NCBI RefSeq assembly: GCF_000004075.3
Contig: NC_026657.2
Location: 4,030,001 to 4,094,000, forward strand
DNA: 64,000 nt
Reading direction: 5' to 3'
Source: Cucumis sativus
Taxonomy: Eukaryota; Streptophyta; Magnoliopsida; Cucurbitales; Cucurbitaceae
Shown: positions 48,061-63,418 of the stretch, piece by piece
Layout: the number at the start of each line of letters is the position of its first letter
Numbering within the stretch: the stretch's first letter is position 1
Made by a program: the position numbers and the translations under genes
The notes under the pieces: generated by a model
The model's input: the letters and a program-made list of their open reading frames with translations, nothing else
Told to the model about the DNA's origin: nothing
The model's database searches: none

Positions 48061-48724
48061 GGTGTAACATACATTAGGCAATATAAATCCATTTCATAAT
48101 TTAAACATATATCGGATGCATAATAAATTTAATAACAAAATTGGACCAAATATTGATACCCTAATGCAATTAATTAGATTTAACACCTATGTTAATTCAA
48201 TGAATAAAACTAAAGGTACAAAATTCTAACATCAAACATTGCCTCTCTGTTTTTGGTGTAAGAGTGTTGGGACGCTCTTGCTCTTTTGTGGAAGAGCAGC
48301 GCAAAGTACTACACGGTGCCTTAGGTCAGAGCTTCGACCATAAACTCAATTTCTTCTGCCCAATTTTAGCCCTAATTTCCACCGATCTCCTTTGCATCTC
48401 ATGCTCATTGATCGGACTTACATACTCGATAACAAAAGTAAATGTTAAAAAACGAGTCATTACAATTTTAATCATATAAACGTGTCAAAGTTTTAAACAT
48501 TCAACTTGCAAACCCAAGTTCAAAATGTAGAAAATACGATAATCATGTTAGGTTTTATGTCATAAAACTTGTAATTCGTGAGAATTATATTCAATAATGA
48601 AGTTGTTGTTTAAGTATTGTTCAAGAAATTGTTATTGAAAAAGAGACTTGCTTATGACAAACTCATAATCAAATAAACAAGGTTCCTTGACTATAGTATG
48701 TTGATCATTTTAGGGGTACATCTG

Positions 48725-48824
48725 ATTGGTGTACATCTGATGTTCAAATTTTCATCATTATGTTGATCTTAATATTGAATAAGTCATAGATTTTGTTATT
48801 GGTGTACATCTGATGTTCAAATTT
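48725..48824. repeat. 27-bp direct repeat, 73-bp period
   Basis: Identical 27-bp copies at 48725-48751 and 48798-48824 begin ATTGGTGTACATCTGATG. The spacer is 46 bp. No wider element is apparent. Confidence 0.85.
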
Positions 48825-50747
48825 ATATATAGAATGATGTTTTATGTATATAATAGGTATTTGTTAAAACGATGAACAATAACATTTTACCAAAGATAAC
48901 AAAAAAAAAAATGATTATCTATAAAGATTATTATCAAACAACTCCAATTTATGGATATCGATGAATATATCAACGTATCAATTGATATTTTGATCTAACT
49001 ACTCAATGTGGTCGTTGGTCAATGGATGTGTTTCTCGACGATATCCTTGTAAAGACATTGATGTGTAATATACTTTCTTTCTCAGAGTTAATTATTCAAG
49101 TTGTTGGTGGCAAAATTTGAAAAAAATGAACTTGCCTAACATTCGGGTGCTTTTAAATGACATGTCATATAAGAAAAAAGAAAACATCGATTTTGTAGGG
49201 TGATCGCCACAAAACATAAAAGAGGTAGAGCAAGTTGGAGATGGAGAAGAAGTTGCATTTTGGTTGGGCTTCCATGCTCTATTTAGAATGGGGTTTAAAG
49301 GTATTATTTATCCCTATTTGGAATCCTATTTTCTTTTCCTATTTAGAAACTGAGAATTTAGAGTTGGATTTGGGTCACTAAGGATGTTCCAGAATGCATG
49401 CCATATTCAGAAAAAGAAATATATGATATATAATTCTTATTTGTTTGACCTTTCATTTAGAAAATTAAAGACTTATAGTCACAATTAATTTAAAGGTCGA
49501 GTAAGTACTGATTTAATTAAACACCAAAATAAATTAAAACTACGAGGGTCTAAACATAAATACATTTTTAAATATGATATATAATACTTTACGAAAAAGA
49601 ACTCAGTTGTTACTCTTCAATTTGCACCCTCTTATCTACTTTACACTAAAGTTCTAATTTCATTAACTACATTCAAATGTAATACTTTCTATCTTCTATA
49701 AAACCATCCACAAATTTTAAATTTTCTACCATATCACAAATTTAAAATTTATATCCTTTCATCTTAAATCACTTATAATAATAATTATTTTTTTACATTA
49801 TTTGACAATTCTTTTGTTTTTTTGGCTAGGATAACTCTTATATCTAAAAATATAAGAAAATAAGTTTATTAAAAGAATGGAATCTTTCACTTTTAACTTT
49901 GTATTGAGTTGATAATTAATGTTGTAGCCATTTGATAGGTTTAAAGTAAATTAAAACGTTTGCATTATTATTATTATTATTATTACTTAAATTACCACTT
50001 CAAACTTCTAAATATTTTGTTTTTAGTTCAATAAATTCAATTATAGTTATTTAAATTTAATTTACTTTTATTTTCTAATAGGAAATGGAAAAGTGAGTAA
50101 GCTGTGGGCTGCTGGGCTTCACATTTGGGGGAGAAAAATAGTTTAATTGGACTATGTATTTGGGCTTTAATGGGCTCCCGAGTATAACCCTTGTGAATAG
50201 GAATTATAGGGATATAGCAGGGTGATTCGTTTTCCTTCTTTTATCTTTTCGAAAATTAAAAAATAAAGTTATAGACAATATGTTTATTTGCCAAATAACT
50301 CAACAATTTTTTTTTTTGGAACTATTCTCTCTAAAGTTTGTAAGTCATATCTTTATTTTTCTTCTTTTCGTTTTTTCGTACTAAATTATGTTTAAAATGA
50401 TTATTTGAAAAACTAACACTACAAATTGTTGGGTTTTTTTATTTTTCTTTTAATTAATATATTAACTATAGAAAGTGTATTGAAAAAAACTTATTATCCC
50501 AAAACATTTCCCTTTCCTTTCCAGAAATTGAGTTCTCTTCCTTTTCCTAGTAGGAAACAACTATTCAGTCTTATAAATTCTACTACTCCTGCGTCTCAAA
50601 ATAAATAAATAACAAACATTTCTTTCTCTTTTCTACCCATTCTGTTCTTCATCCCCAACAACAATTTCAGGTTCATTCTAATCAGTAAGGTACGTTACAT
50701 CTAGGAGAACAAAAGTTTATAGGAAAAACCATTATTGATTATCCATT

Positions 50748-51425
50748 ATGGTTGATGTACATTACACCTACAACAACAAAATAGTTGCAGAGGATGTCTA
50801 CAAAGCATCTTTGATTCTTTATGACATGGCGTTAAGTAAAAGTGTGGAACCATTTGAAGAGCCGATAGATCGTTTCAACAATCAACTTTCAAGTACTTCC
50901 ACTTCTCTAGTCAATGAACAATCTCCAGTAGTCAACGAACATGCTCCTGTAGTCAATGAAGTTCTACCCAACAATGATGACGATAATGGCAATAATGAAA
51001 ATGTGGCAGCGGCGGTCGTGGTCGGTAGAGATCAGGGTAGATTTCCTCCAATGGCAGTCATCCAAAACATAATTGGAGAGTGCAGCCCACCATTTGTGAA
51101 GCAATTGACGAAAACAGACGTGACTGACAATCAAGGGAGATTAGCACTTCATAAAGAGTTTGTGAATCTTAATTTAGATCCCATGTTCAATGATGATGAG
51201 GATCTGGAGGATGGAATTAGTGTTATTGTTTATGATATTGAAGGAAGAGAATACGACATGATATTCAAGCTTTGGGCTTCCAAACTTTACGTGCTAACAA
51301 AAAGTTGGAAGGAGTTTTACAAGACCAATGATTTGACGCAACCGGGTGAATTTATTAGTGTTTGGATGTTTCGACATGTCGTCACTCAGAAGCTTTGCTT
51401 TGCTATTATGAGAGGACAAGCTTAA
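50748..51425 (+). CDS. B3-domain protein
   Basis: This is a 225-aa intronless ORF. Residues from about 116 to 222 fit a plant B3 DNA-binding domain: VKQLTKTDVTDNQGRLALHKEFV, then EYDMIFKLWASKLYVLTKSWKEFY, then LTQPGEFISVWMFRH and LCFAIM (usual order K-L--SDV----RL-LP, W-F----S--YVL--GW--F, GD-V--W-FR, L-F-I). The wording is closest to the small B3 proteins of the At2g31720/DUF313 type. Residues 54-74 hold three short VNE repeats (LVNEQSP, VVNEHAP, VVNEVLP), followed by an Asn/Asp-rich linker and an Ala/Val patch. Tests for DNA binding cannot be made from sequence; the basic patch normally seen in B3 is thin here. The frame is intact, with a TATA-like box upstream. A species- or family-restricted paralogue is possible. 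Confidence 0.75.
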   Translation: MVDVHYTYNNKIVAEDVYKASLILYDMALSKSVEPFEEPIDRFNNQLSSTSTSLVNEQSPVVNEHAPVVNEVLPNNDDDNGNNENVAAAVVVGRDQGRFPPMAVIQNIIGECSPPFVKQLTKTDVTDNQGRLALHKEFVNLNLDPMFNDDEDLEDGISVIVYDIEGREYDMIFKLWASKLYVLTKSWKEFYKTNDLTQPGEFISVWMFRHVVTQKLCFAIMRGQA

Positions 51426-54400
51426 GAACATTATTGATCAATTGAATTATAGGCTTTTATATAGTATAGTTTTTAACACGTGTCATGCACGTGATATTTA
51501 TGTTTCATCTTATTTTATTGTATAGTTTGGATTTTTTTTTCACAACACAACTTTGTTTTTGTTGAGTATTTCATTTTCAATTGATTAATTTTTCTTTCAA
51601 TTGTTGTTTAAGATTAAACACATAAAGAGTTCTTAAAAATGTTATAATGATTGTTAAACAATTATACTTTGCAACGGTTAGAAAAATAAATTAACTATAC
51701 TACATTAGTTTACCATACTAAATTTACATAAACTTTTAGAGAAGATAGTTGATGAATGAATATAAAAAATACGAATTGAGAGAAGATGAGAAACTAACTC
51801 AATTTTTTTTTTATTCTTATATGCGTACATATAAATATTATTAAAGATGTCAATTGATTAGATATTTTTTTATAAAAAAAATATTAACTTCATAAATCAC
51901 ATACACGATCAATTAAGGGTATTTTTCTAATTTCTATGGTTGTTTGCGTTGGTCTTCTCATATGCTTTCATTTTTACCGATGTTTATAATTTATTGGATC
52001 AAATCCATCAACTTCTCGATTTGATCAGTCTAGCCTCTAGGTGGGTAGATCGAACGAACACTCGATTACTAATGAAGATGTTCTAAAGTGCAATATCAAC
52101 TTGAAATATCGATGAAATATAAAAGATTTTTAACAAATATATTTTTAAATAAACACATCCAAAAAAGCATTAAAAAAAAAATGAACAACCCACAACTGCA
52201 AAAATGCAATGAAACTGAGATATTTCTTATTATTTTGAAGGTTATCCAAATCGTGTGCAAATTGACGTTGAAAAAGAGCTTTTACAGCCCTTCATGTTTA
52301 AGAATTTCCAAAAGCTTGTATTTTGCATAAGAATTAATAATTAAATGAATTATTAATTATTATCATTTAGAAGTTAACTAATAAAGTATTCATTAGTTAA
52401 AACTTTTAATTTTCTTGATAAAATCATCTATTAGTTTTTTCAATTAGTATAAAAATAGGAGATGGCAGCATTGCCCTCTACTTAATTATAGAATCTACTT
52501 CTAAAACAAAGGTAAAAAATGAAAGAAAAATATATATATACCTTTAATTTTTTTCTTTTTTTTGATAAAATCACCTCATTACTTATACCCAATAATAACT
52601 TAAACCTCATTTGCATTTCTTCCATTTTTCTTTATTTAATTCAGTTTAACTTAATTCAAAAAAAGATATTGTAAGTGATTTTTAATTTTTTTAATTATAT
52701 AAATTTGGTTTTTTAAATCTAAACTATTTCATGTGAAAAGCAAAAGAAATAGGACAATATTTTTTTAAAAAAACTTGTTTGAATGTAAATTTATAGTTTT
52801 ATTATTTATTTAATAATTTAAATGTAATATTACAACTTTTAATTGATAACCAATTAAAGATAAATTTAATTTTTATATTGACAATAAAATATAACAATTT
52901 TTTTTTAAATATGTATTACATGTTAAATACAATAAAAAAATCAAATATTTTTTTTGGAATAATATATCAATTTATGTATATAATTATATAAGTAATAAGC
53001 TTAAAAATATACGTAGTTTATATTCTTACCTTCTCATATTATTGTATATTTGTATTATGAATAAATTGGATTTTATGGTTTAATTAATTGCATTAACGCT
53101 TTATTTCATTCACTCAATTACTTGTTTAATTAATTATTTTTAAATTAATCTCTTTGATTTTGGACTGAATTTTGTTAGCTTTTTAAATCTTATGCTTGTG
53201 AGATGTGACTTAGATTATACCTTAATTGCATGACTAACGTTTAGGATTGTTTTAAAAATAATTAGGCTTAAACGTTGGAATATTGCTCTCTTAACTTGTT
53301 TTGAGAGCTAATTGTATTTGAGAGACTGATTATAACCTTTTGACTTCTTGGTTTATGAAATGATTGCATCTTTGTCTTGACATTCAAGTTAAATTAAGTT
53401 ATATGGTTAATTTTGTTTTGTTGTAAAAAAATGATCATTTGTGAAATTAAATCCTAATTAATGCTAAGTTTTTTTTTTCTCCCAGGTTACTTTACTTTGG
53501 GTACTAATTAGCTTAATTTGATTAATTTAGTTTAATCATTCTTATAATCTAAATAAAATTGAATATCAACTAATATATCCCAAAATTAATTCAAAGGAAA
53601 ATTGTAATTCACTTTTAAACTAAAATTAAAGCAATATGACAGGATCCATTTATTGCATCAATGACCCATATGTTCATAATTCATAATTCATAATTCATCT
53701 CGAAAAGAATCGCACGAAGAAATTTCAGTCAACAACTTTTGAAATACAACGTTTTTGAACAACTTTTTTCTATCTTTTACTCTTCCTTTATTTTACAGAT
53801 TTACCATAAATTTCATACTAATAACATTTTCTAACTAAAAAATATGAACTTGAGGGAGAGGTCTCATAATTGAAAAGATTAAGATTAATTTATGAATTGA
53901 AATTAAAAAGTGTCATTGAAAAATGTGAAAGTAAGATAGCTTTGTAAGAGTGTTGTCTCTTTCTCTTTTGGTGTACCAATTCGAACGTTGGGATTGCCAG
54001 CTATTGCCTTTTCTCCTATGGCCTCATTGCTTCAAAACATTTTTTTTTTCATTTTGTTTCTTCGAAAATATTATTTAATTTCATTAAGGTCCTTCTACAA
54101 ATAAATGTAATAATTTCTGAGAAAAATAAATACAACTTTATTGATGGGTATGTTTAATTAATTCTTTTTAATAGGGTTGAATTCTTTGTGTCGTTATAAT
54201 GATGAAGTTTATACTATTGGTAACAAAAGTATTACCTCAAATTCTTAACATAAAGTGGGAGAATTTTTAAGTATAGCACTTGTACAACATTAATTGATAA
54301 TTCATTGGTATACTGTTGATGCATCTAACAATAATTAACTTTTGGTCACAATGTATGATGGATAATGAACCCACAACTTAATATATATATATATATAATT

Positions 54401-55357
54401 AATAGATAATGAAATGAACCCACAACTTGTTTAGTGTAACAAAAACATTTTTTCAACCATTTTCGTTATTTAATTTGGGTATGATGTGTTTTTCTATATT
54501 GTTTGATTTAAAATTATATTATTATTTAGAGTATTAGAGGGGAGTTTTGTTGTCCTCATCTTCTTTTTCCTCAGATTGTTTTTATTCATTGACCTAAAGT
54601 CTTTAAGGTCATCTTCTTTATTCTTGTTATCTTAGAATCCAATAATACATTTGATGAAAGTAGTTGAGAAGAAAAAGGAATGCTGAAGTTAATTTTCAAA
54701 TTAGATGAGAAAGTATACAAAATTGAACTTGGTGTTGAATATTGAAATACGTGTTGAAAAGAAAGACCTTATCTTTAATTGTGCGGTTGTGCCATTGACT
54801 AAACTATATAGGAAAATGAAATGTGACAACTTCAAATCCAAATATTCTCAACAAATTTCCGTCACCCCAAACCCATTCTCAACCAGCCTTTGCTTTCATT
54901 TCTTCCTTACGTTTTTATTTCAACTTACTCCCTCACTTACTAATAATTATTCAAGTTTATTTATTTATTATTTACGTTGAATAAAGTTTTTATAGGATAA
55001 AACTAAATAAGATTTTCAGTATCCAATTTTTTTTTCCCTTTTCGAAGGATATTTTGCCATGTGAATGTCAAACGAAAAGGACAAAGTTAACACGGGAAAA
55101 AAGACATCTTTATTGTTTTTAGTTAGTTCGTGAATTAAATGAAAAAAAAATCTATTAATTCAAACAAAAAAAAGAAAAAAGAGAAAGGATAGTCGAAGAA
55201 CTATATTAAAAAAAATCTATTAATTCAAATAATAATATATAATAAGAATTCTAAAAAAAGAAAAATTGAACATAAAAATAAGAAGTAAAAAGTGAATTGA
55301 TATATGAAATTAAAAATGGTGTGGGATCAATTTATGTCTCTATATGCAACAAACTGA
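51426..55357. other. Gene-free AT-rich region
   Basis: Nearly 4 kb are very AT-rich with many homopolymer runs. A short (CATAATT)3-type repeat lies near 53676-53697, and a (TA)n run near 54381-54397. No reading frame or RNA gene is recognised. The right end holds the 3'UTR of the GH17 gene. Confidence 0.55.
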
Positions 55358-56821
55358 TCAGTACTCCGTGGGGAACTCGCATTGTCCATACTCTGCAGGA
55401 TGAAAAAACGACATCGTTTGTTGTTACGTAAAGGAAATAATACAATTACAAAAGAAAAGGGAGGGAAATGTAAGCTTACGTGGAGGTTGAGTGACGACAT
55501 AAGCAGCACCACCAAAATCACACGTGCCAACCGCACGTTTCATCTTCTGGTAATAGCTATTAAAAGCATAGGAAGCATGTGCCTCAAGGGAGTTAGGGTT
55601 GTAACAGGTGGCACCCGGTTGAATGGAACTGCAATCAGCCCCTCCTTCGCCACATGCATAGTCCAAACCGGCTTGTAATTTCTCAGGCGCTACCTTCCCA
55701 TTAGCCACACACCACGTCTGCCCATTCTTTATCACCTTACTCCCATTCACCGCGGGGGTACTCCCTACCCCACCCTCCACATCAGCGCTTGTTAAAGGAA
55801 TCTCATAAACCTTCTCTTCGTTTGGGTAAAACAAACCGTAATTCCTCTCTGAAGTGGGCCCCTGCTTTTTATTCTCATTGAATAATGCAAACAAATATGC
55901 GTTCAGTGGCTCCTTTGGCCTCAACGGCGTCCCACTTCCCGTTAGCACCCTCTTCACTAAATTTCCGTTATACGCCGCCGCATTCTCTATACTCGCTCCG
56001 ATTTCATTCTCATCCCCTTTCGATGGCCACCCTGTCTCCGTCACCACCACCGGAATGTCCTCGAATTTTATCGCCGACAAAGCTGCGAATACAGCGTCCA
56101 CTTGAGCCTCCAATAGATTCGAGTATTTTAACCCATTGCCGGAATCGATAACGCCGGCGTTTTCACGAAACAGAGCGTAATCGATTGAGATTTTGTCGGC
56201 GTTACCGATGTAAGCGAAGAAAGGGTAAGCGTTAACCATGAGGTGGGATTGGGATTGACGTATAAGATCGAGCATGGGTTTCATGACGGGTTCGATTAAG
56301 TCAGGTTTGAAGGAACCGGAGGAAGTTGGGTAAGAAGAAGCGAGGGCGGAGAAAGCAAGGGGGGTGGAGACTTTAATGTTGGTATGGAGGTTGAACTTTT
56401 GAAGCGAGGCGTAAACGTTTTTCATAGCGGGGACGAGGAAATTGGTAGTATTGTTGGGGTCGACGAAGACTTCATTGCCAACGGCGATGGCATCGATTTT
56501 GGTGGAGGGGTAGAAATGGGATATGTTGGATTGTACCCAATTGTCGGTGAAGGAAGGATCGGAGGCGGCGGAGGAGAGGTATTCGTTGGGGAGGGAGACG
56601 ACAACGGAGATGTTAGAGTTAGATAAAGCGGTAAGGACGGTAGACTCAGTATCGAAGAGTTTGATTCGGTCGATTCCATGGGTTTTGAGGAGTTTAACTA
56701 CGTCGTCGGGTGAAGGAAGGTCATCGGCGATTCGACCGTAGTTAACGCCAACCCAACCAGCGGCGTGGGAAAGAAAGGAAGAAAAGAGGAGGAAGAAGGA
56801 GAGAGAAGAGAAGAATGCCAT
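55358..56821 (-). CDS. GH17 endo-1,3-beta-glucanase with X8 (CBM43) domain
   Basis: This is a secreted beta-1,3-glucan hydrolase acting on callose or wall glucan, 458 aa in two exons: 56821-55480 and 55392-55358, with an 87-nt phase 1 intron (GTAAGC, CTGCAG). Residues 1-20 are a signal peptide. The GH17 barrel starts WVGVNYGRIADDLPSPDDVV. The acid/base Glu117 lies in AVGNEVF and the nucleophile Glu262 in VVTETGWPSKG. NAYLFALFNEN and RNYGLFYP are family hallmarks. X8 spans about 370-453, with WCVANG and all six expected Cys (371, 390, 397, 406, 434, 452). The tiny last exon supplies the sixth Cys (QYGQCEFPTEY). No GPI-anchor signal follows X8, so a soluble apoplastic enzyme is inferred. Several N-X-S/T sites are present. 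Confidence 0.95.
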
Positions 56822-59800
56822 TGGGATTTTGGATTTGGAAAATTGGAAGAGTATTTGATTTGATTAAATAGAGAAATAAAAGAAAGTGGGGAAGACGACC
56901 AACCACTCTTGTCTTCTTGGTATTAGGTTACAAGTGGTGGGTCCCATTCTAATGAGTGAAAATTAGAAAGAAGTAATTTTAAGGGATTTGTTTTATGTTT
57001 CGGTAAATCTCCACAACCTTTTTTTTTAATTTTTTAGTTTAACTGTACATTTTATAAAATCAAATAAATATAAATATAAATATAAATATAAGAATGAATG
57101 GTATGAATGGTTTTAAAGGGCAATGATAATAAATGATGTTGACCTTATTTGTGTAGATATTTGAAAATTAGAGTTATTAAGAGGTAAAAATAGATATTTG
57201 GTTGAACCGAATTTAAGGGGGAGTGTGGGGATGTTAAGTTGGTTAAGGGGGAGAAGAAAACGGCACGTACTTGACCGTTTCCCATTCTCACTATACATAT
57301 ATATATTCATTGATTTAAAACAAAATATATAATTATTAATTTAAGAGAGAGATAGGTAGTCGTTTATTTGTGTGCATTGCTTGCATCCGACGGTTTGGAT
57401 TTTCTTGATTGATCACCAACTTTCAACTCATTCTCATCAATTTCTCTTTTCTTCATTCATTTCATCTACATATCTCTCTCTTTTTTCTTTCCATTTTTAA
57501 GATATCTATATCCATCTCCCAAATTAAATCTCCTTCTAATATTAAACCCTCTAATTAATTTCATTGACTAATCAAATATTAATTCACTTCAATCTTAAGT
57601 TGTTATGTGGTGTTTTTGGGACGAAATCTAAAGGTGCGTATAATTTGATCAACTTATAAAATTTCAAGGTTTAAATTGATGTCATTATTAGTATGTGGTT
57701 TAGTTGATATATATTTTTAGAGTACTCTAGCAAGGTATAGGGATATGCCCTTTAAGAGTCGAGCACCTAAAAAAAGGCTAGTCAAAGCCTCTAATCTTGC
57801 TTGCTTTGACCTAGTTAACCTCCTTCTATTTCACCAAAATCTTAATAATCAACCATGCAACTTTTGCAAATGTATTTACCCTAACATGGTACATATTCCA
57901 TGGTTTCCAAGCATATATCACACGGCATACTCTATAAATAAAATTTTCTAATTCTAGTCCCATTTCTATTTGTCAGGGTACACAAAATTTTCTGTGCGGC
58001 TTCGAAAAGAACACTTGGTGTACTTAAGTATTCAATGTTTGTCTGACTTGACACCATGCTAGTGTGAGTTTTAATGCAAGCTAGCTCAAATGAAATTCTT
58101 TAATGTGAGTGAAGTTTTGTCCAAAGATGGACGTCCTAGACTAGCGATATATGTATGTAAAAGTAACTTTTATCTCACTAAATTATATTGCGTTATACTC
58201 TATAGAAATGTCTATATACCTCATTTTGTTGCATATTATTAAAAATATTCAATAACAGCACCCATTTACTTGATGATGAGTGTTAATAGACCAACAATAC
58301 ACTTGATATAAATACGTTAATTATACATCTAAGGCTTAACATATCATTAATATATATGAAAAACTACGAGGTAAAATTTGTGAAAAAAATCAAAAGTTAT
58401 TGACATATTTATAGAAGAAAGTATTTTAACTTTTCCAAACCAATTTTCTTTCTTGCAATTTAATAGCTCTAAAAGCAAAAAATGGACACACCTTGAAGTA
58501 CAAGACTTCTTATCTTTAATATTGGGATTGACAAGAAAATGGTACAACTTATAACTCAATTTATAACCCCAAAACCCATTTATGTGAGAAGTTGGTTTAG
58601 TTAAAGTTGGGTAGTTGGCTTACTATTTTACTTTTCCCTTCCATAGGGTGCTAGATAAACTGCTTCCTATTATCAAATGTTAAATTACTACTTATTTTTT
58701 ATATATATAAATAAATGGACACACCCTAATGGACCTGAATCGCAAATGAAGTTGGATTATTTTTTATCACTTTTATTTTAATTACTAATTATTTGCCATA
58801 TTTATAGTTACTATTTAACTCTAAGTGGTAATGATATCGATAACGATAATGAATAAAGATGTAATAATAGCCACATAATTCTCAAACACAATCCGGTTGA
58901 TCTCATTCTACTCTTCAATCGAATTAGTTCTTTTTTTATTACAAACTTTGGAAATGGATCCCACGTATTTCACTACAGTCACTGAACACAGATAAACAAT
59001 AAACATGTAATCAAACGAGACCTACTTTTTAGATTATGGTTGATTTATTATGTTTTCTCTCGTATAAACACAACCTATAACTCTTAAACATGACTTTGAA
59101 TTTTAATAAACTTGTTTATGAAAAGTTAATTACTTTTCAACTTAAAGGTGTGAAAGTTAAACAAACCTACAATGAACCAATCCAACTTCGATTCAACCAC
59201 AGGAAAATAAAAGTCCAAAAGAATGTTAGAAATTTAAACATAAGATCATGAAAAGACCATAAGAGATATTATTAGAGAGAAAATCAGAAAGATATTTTAG
59301 GAGAGAAGAAAAGATGAGAAGAAGAGTGGAGAAATTTGCATTCCAACGAAAATATATAATAATTTAAATTTGTCTTTTCCTTCCTCCTATTGACTGCATA
59401 GTCTCAAACTAATTGTTCAAAACAAGAATAACGTCCCATCAAAATCATGACTTTTTTCTACTGAAAAAATCGAACTTTTTATTTTTAGAAAAGAAGACAA
59501 TGTCGATTACCATTGAGATAATTCATGTTGACACACAATGATCATTCACACCTTAAAATTAATCCTAAGAAAAACCAAATAGTTATTTATTTTATAATAC
59601 AATATATTTGAAGATCATTAACTCTTAACATGAATTAGTGGTTATATATAACTCTAATGGTGTAAAGGGTGTAGGCCATAGTTGTGACGTTCGAAGCTAC
59701 ATAGTATTAAACCGAGTACAACTTGATTTTTATCAATTGAATTAATCAACAAGAAAATAAGGCTTGAATTATTCTCTTTTAGGATTGCCATGAACCTTAA

Positions 59801-62139
59801 TACTAAACTTATTTTAGGGTTATTATTAAGTATAACAAAATGAACCAAAAAATTTATAAACATAACAAAATATCAGTAATAGACGGTGATGATTATTATG
59901 ATCAAATCCAAAACTTAGAGTCTATTAGATTAAAAAATTTAGGATGAAATTACAACTTTTTGAAACCAAACTAAGTTGATTTGAAAAGAAGAGTTACGTA
60001 TTAGAAATTTATTGGGGAACTCGTAAGAATATGTATACATGAATTTTGGTTTTGCAAATTAAAATTAAAGGAAGTGGTTGGTTGTAGGTTTAATGTCGGC
60101 AAAACGCAGCCGTTTGTCATTGAAAATTATAGATATCAAATAATTGATTGAGTTGGTTGGCCTTTGCTTGGCGGGGTGGGTTTCTTTCTTTTCCATACTA
60201 TTTCTCCCCTTTCACACTTAAACACAAAACTAAAACCATTTTCAAGTTTTTATTCATTATGATTTATGATATCGTCTTGAGCATTTAATGTTATTTGTTC
60301 ATTTGCTTTTTTAATATGATATGTCCTCAAATTTCATTCACTTCAAACCAAAAAACAAATCAATGTTAATCTAAACAGTGAGCACAATCTTTTTTTGTAT
60401 TTTGTTGCTATTTACTTTTCTTCATGTGTGGGATTCAATTAGTTTTTCTTTAATGTAATGTTTGTGGTTTTTGTTTTAGGGTAGTTTGCCTAATGCTTTA
60501 ATTTAACGTTTCAACTTCAATATACACATACATATGACACAAATTGAGGTGAATACAATATAATAGATGATAAGTCATTAAATGATATATTGTTTTATTC
60601 TATGTATCTTACACAATTATTAAATACTTTCTTTGTGACAAACAGTAAAGGAAGATGAAGCGAAGAAAACGTTAACTAAAAATTTTCTCCAACAACGGAC
60701 TACGCACTACTCGCACAAGCGAGATGCACACCACATAATCCTGCACGTGTGGCAATCCTATTTTCCTTCTTGATCTCTTTCTTAATTTAGCCTTCTATGT
60801 TAATTTAGGAATATATTTGACCCTTTTTTAAAAGATAGTTAGTTTTATATGCCATTTATAAAATTTTATTGTTTTCTGAACATAAAGATTAACATATTTT
60901 ATTCTCTAAAATATTTTAATGTTCATAATTGAATTTATTATTTTAAGAGCAAAAAAATTTAAACTATTTATAAAATATAAAAACAAAACTTAAATAGACT
61001 AAAAGAATTGGTGAAAAATTTTAAACTTCATTTTAGTACAACCCCTAGAGTAGAGACAATCATACCAATACACAAACTTTGATAAATAGAATTTAGTGTT
61101 TTCTTTAAGCTTTGATAAATAGTAAGTTTTAATCTCCAATGTTAAAAGCATTCAACTCGTGTATTCCCATCCCAATGAATTATCTTGTAAGAGAAAAGAT
61201 TGTACCATGAAATTCAAGATAAGGGATATGATCCCCCCTTCTGTACCTATGGTCAAAAGAATAAGGAGTAAACAAACAGACTTTCCATTCCCATTCATCC
61301 TAATTAAAATTGTTAAATCTTCAAACAAACACGAGTTTCACATGTTGAAGAAGGTTCTGTGCTTCTCCAGCAAACAAACTACCTCTAAAGAAAGAATATT
61401 ACCTTTTGTGATTCGTCAAATAGCAAAGCAAAGTGCTTTCTTGATCAATATTTTTCAGTTGTTTATTCATTAAAATAAAGTAGTACCCATTTTCAGATTC
61501 ATTATGAGACAGATAACAACTTACCTGCACTCCACACCAAAACCTTCTTTTCTTCATGATTTTGGGACTTTCTACAGCATTAAAGGCAGTGAACATTATA
61601 CCTTGTACTGCTTTGAAAAACAATGTCCATCTTTCAATATGCTTATTAGCTTCCCAAGCTTTGAGTACAGTAGGCACATGGCAGAATTAAGCCTTCTTGG
61701 TAAAACCGTGTTATACTCTAAAGATCCTTTTCGCAGCCACCTACCTAGGGTTATTGTAGAATCAGACGATTGTAGTTGAGATGCACGTACGCTAAAAATC
61801 TTTGAAGCTCCTTCACAAGAACTGTTATTTTACCTTTTTGAAAGTTTCATGTCCCAGAAACAAAGATACACAAGCCAAACATAATCACATTGTAACTTCA
61901 GGATGTACTCAGAAAAATGAAACAGGAGGAATCGACATCAACAGCATTTACGTATATAAAGGAGTCCCAACATAGTCTCTTTCACTTCTAGAGAACTGGA
62001 AGAGGCAGAAATCGTAGTCATAATTTATATAGACAAAAGCAACATCCAGCAGCAGAATTTCAGGCATATACTAGCAGTAGTAAGAAAATTATAGGATTGC
62101 GAATGATGTTTGAGGAACTATTTTGTCTTCGAGGTTAAC
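56822..62139. other. Gene-free region between the GH17 and SUMO genes
   Basis: The left end is the GH17 promoter. (AAATAT)n repeats lie near 57060-57090. A pyrimidine-rich stretch at 57410-57530 looks leader-like but no ORF follows. A segment with a strong splice donor at about 61.5 kb is listed separately. Otherwise the DNA is AT-rich, with no gene recognised. Confidence 0.5.
61390..61790 (-). other. Unidentified transcribed-looking segment (possible ncRNA or gene relic)
   Basis: On the minus strand a moderately GC stretch ends TGGTGTGGAGTGCAG followed by GTAAGTTG, an excellent splice donor. A second donor-like CACAAAAG-GTAATATT lies lower, near 61412. The open frame before the first donor (…IMKKRRFWCGVQ) is short and unrecognised. 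It could be a non-coding RNA exon, a relic or chance. Confidence 0.2.

Positions 62140-63418
<1,279 letters not shown>

Larger units (their letters stand above)
45961..50747. other. Gene-free region between ERF and the B3 gene
   Basis: The region is AT-rich. A few longer frames (46228, 46813, 48264) have no recognised domain and no splice context. LTR-like debris at 47780-48060 and a 27-bp direct repeat near 48.75 kb are listed separately. A TATA-like TTATAAAT at about 50571 lies 170-180 bp before the B3 start. Confidence 0.5.

Noticed and set aside
57745-58100. Possible organellar DNA insertion
   Set aside because: Slightly different composition, but no recognisable plastid or mitochondrial gene sequence.
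61159-61473. 104-aa plus-strand open frame
   Set aside because: No recognisable domain, AT-biased composition, and no splice or promoter context on this strand.
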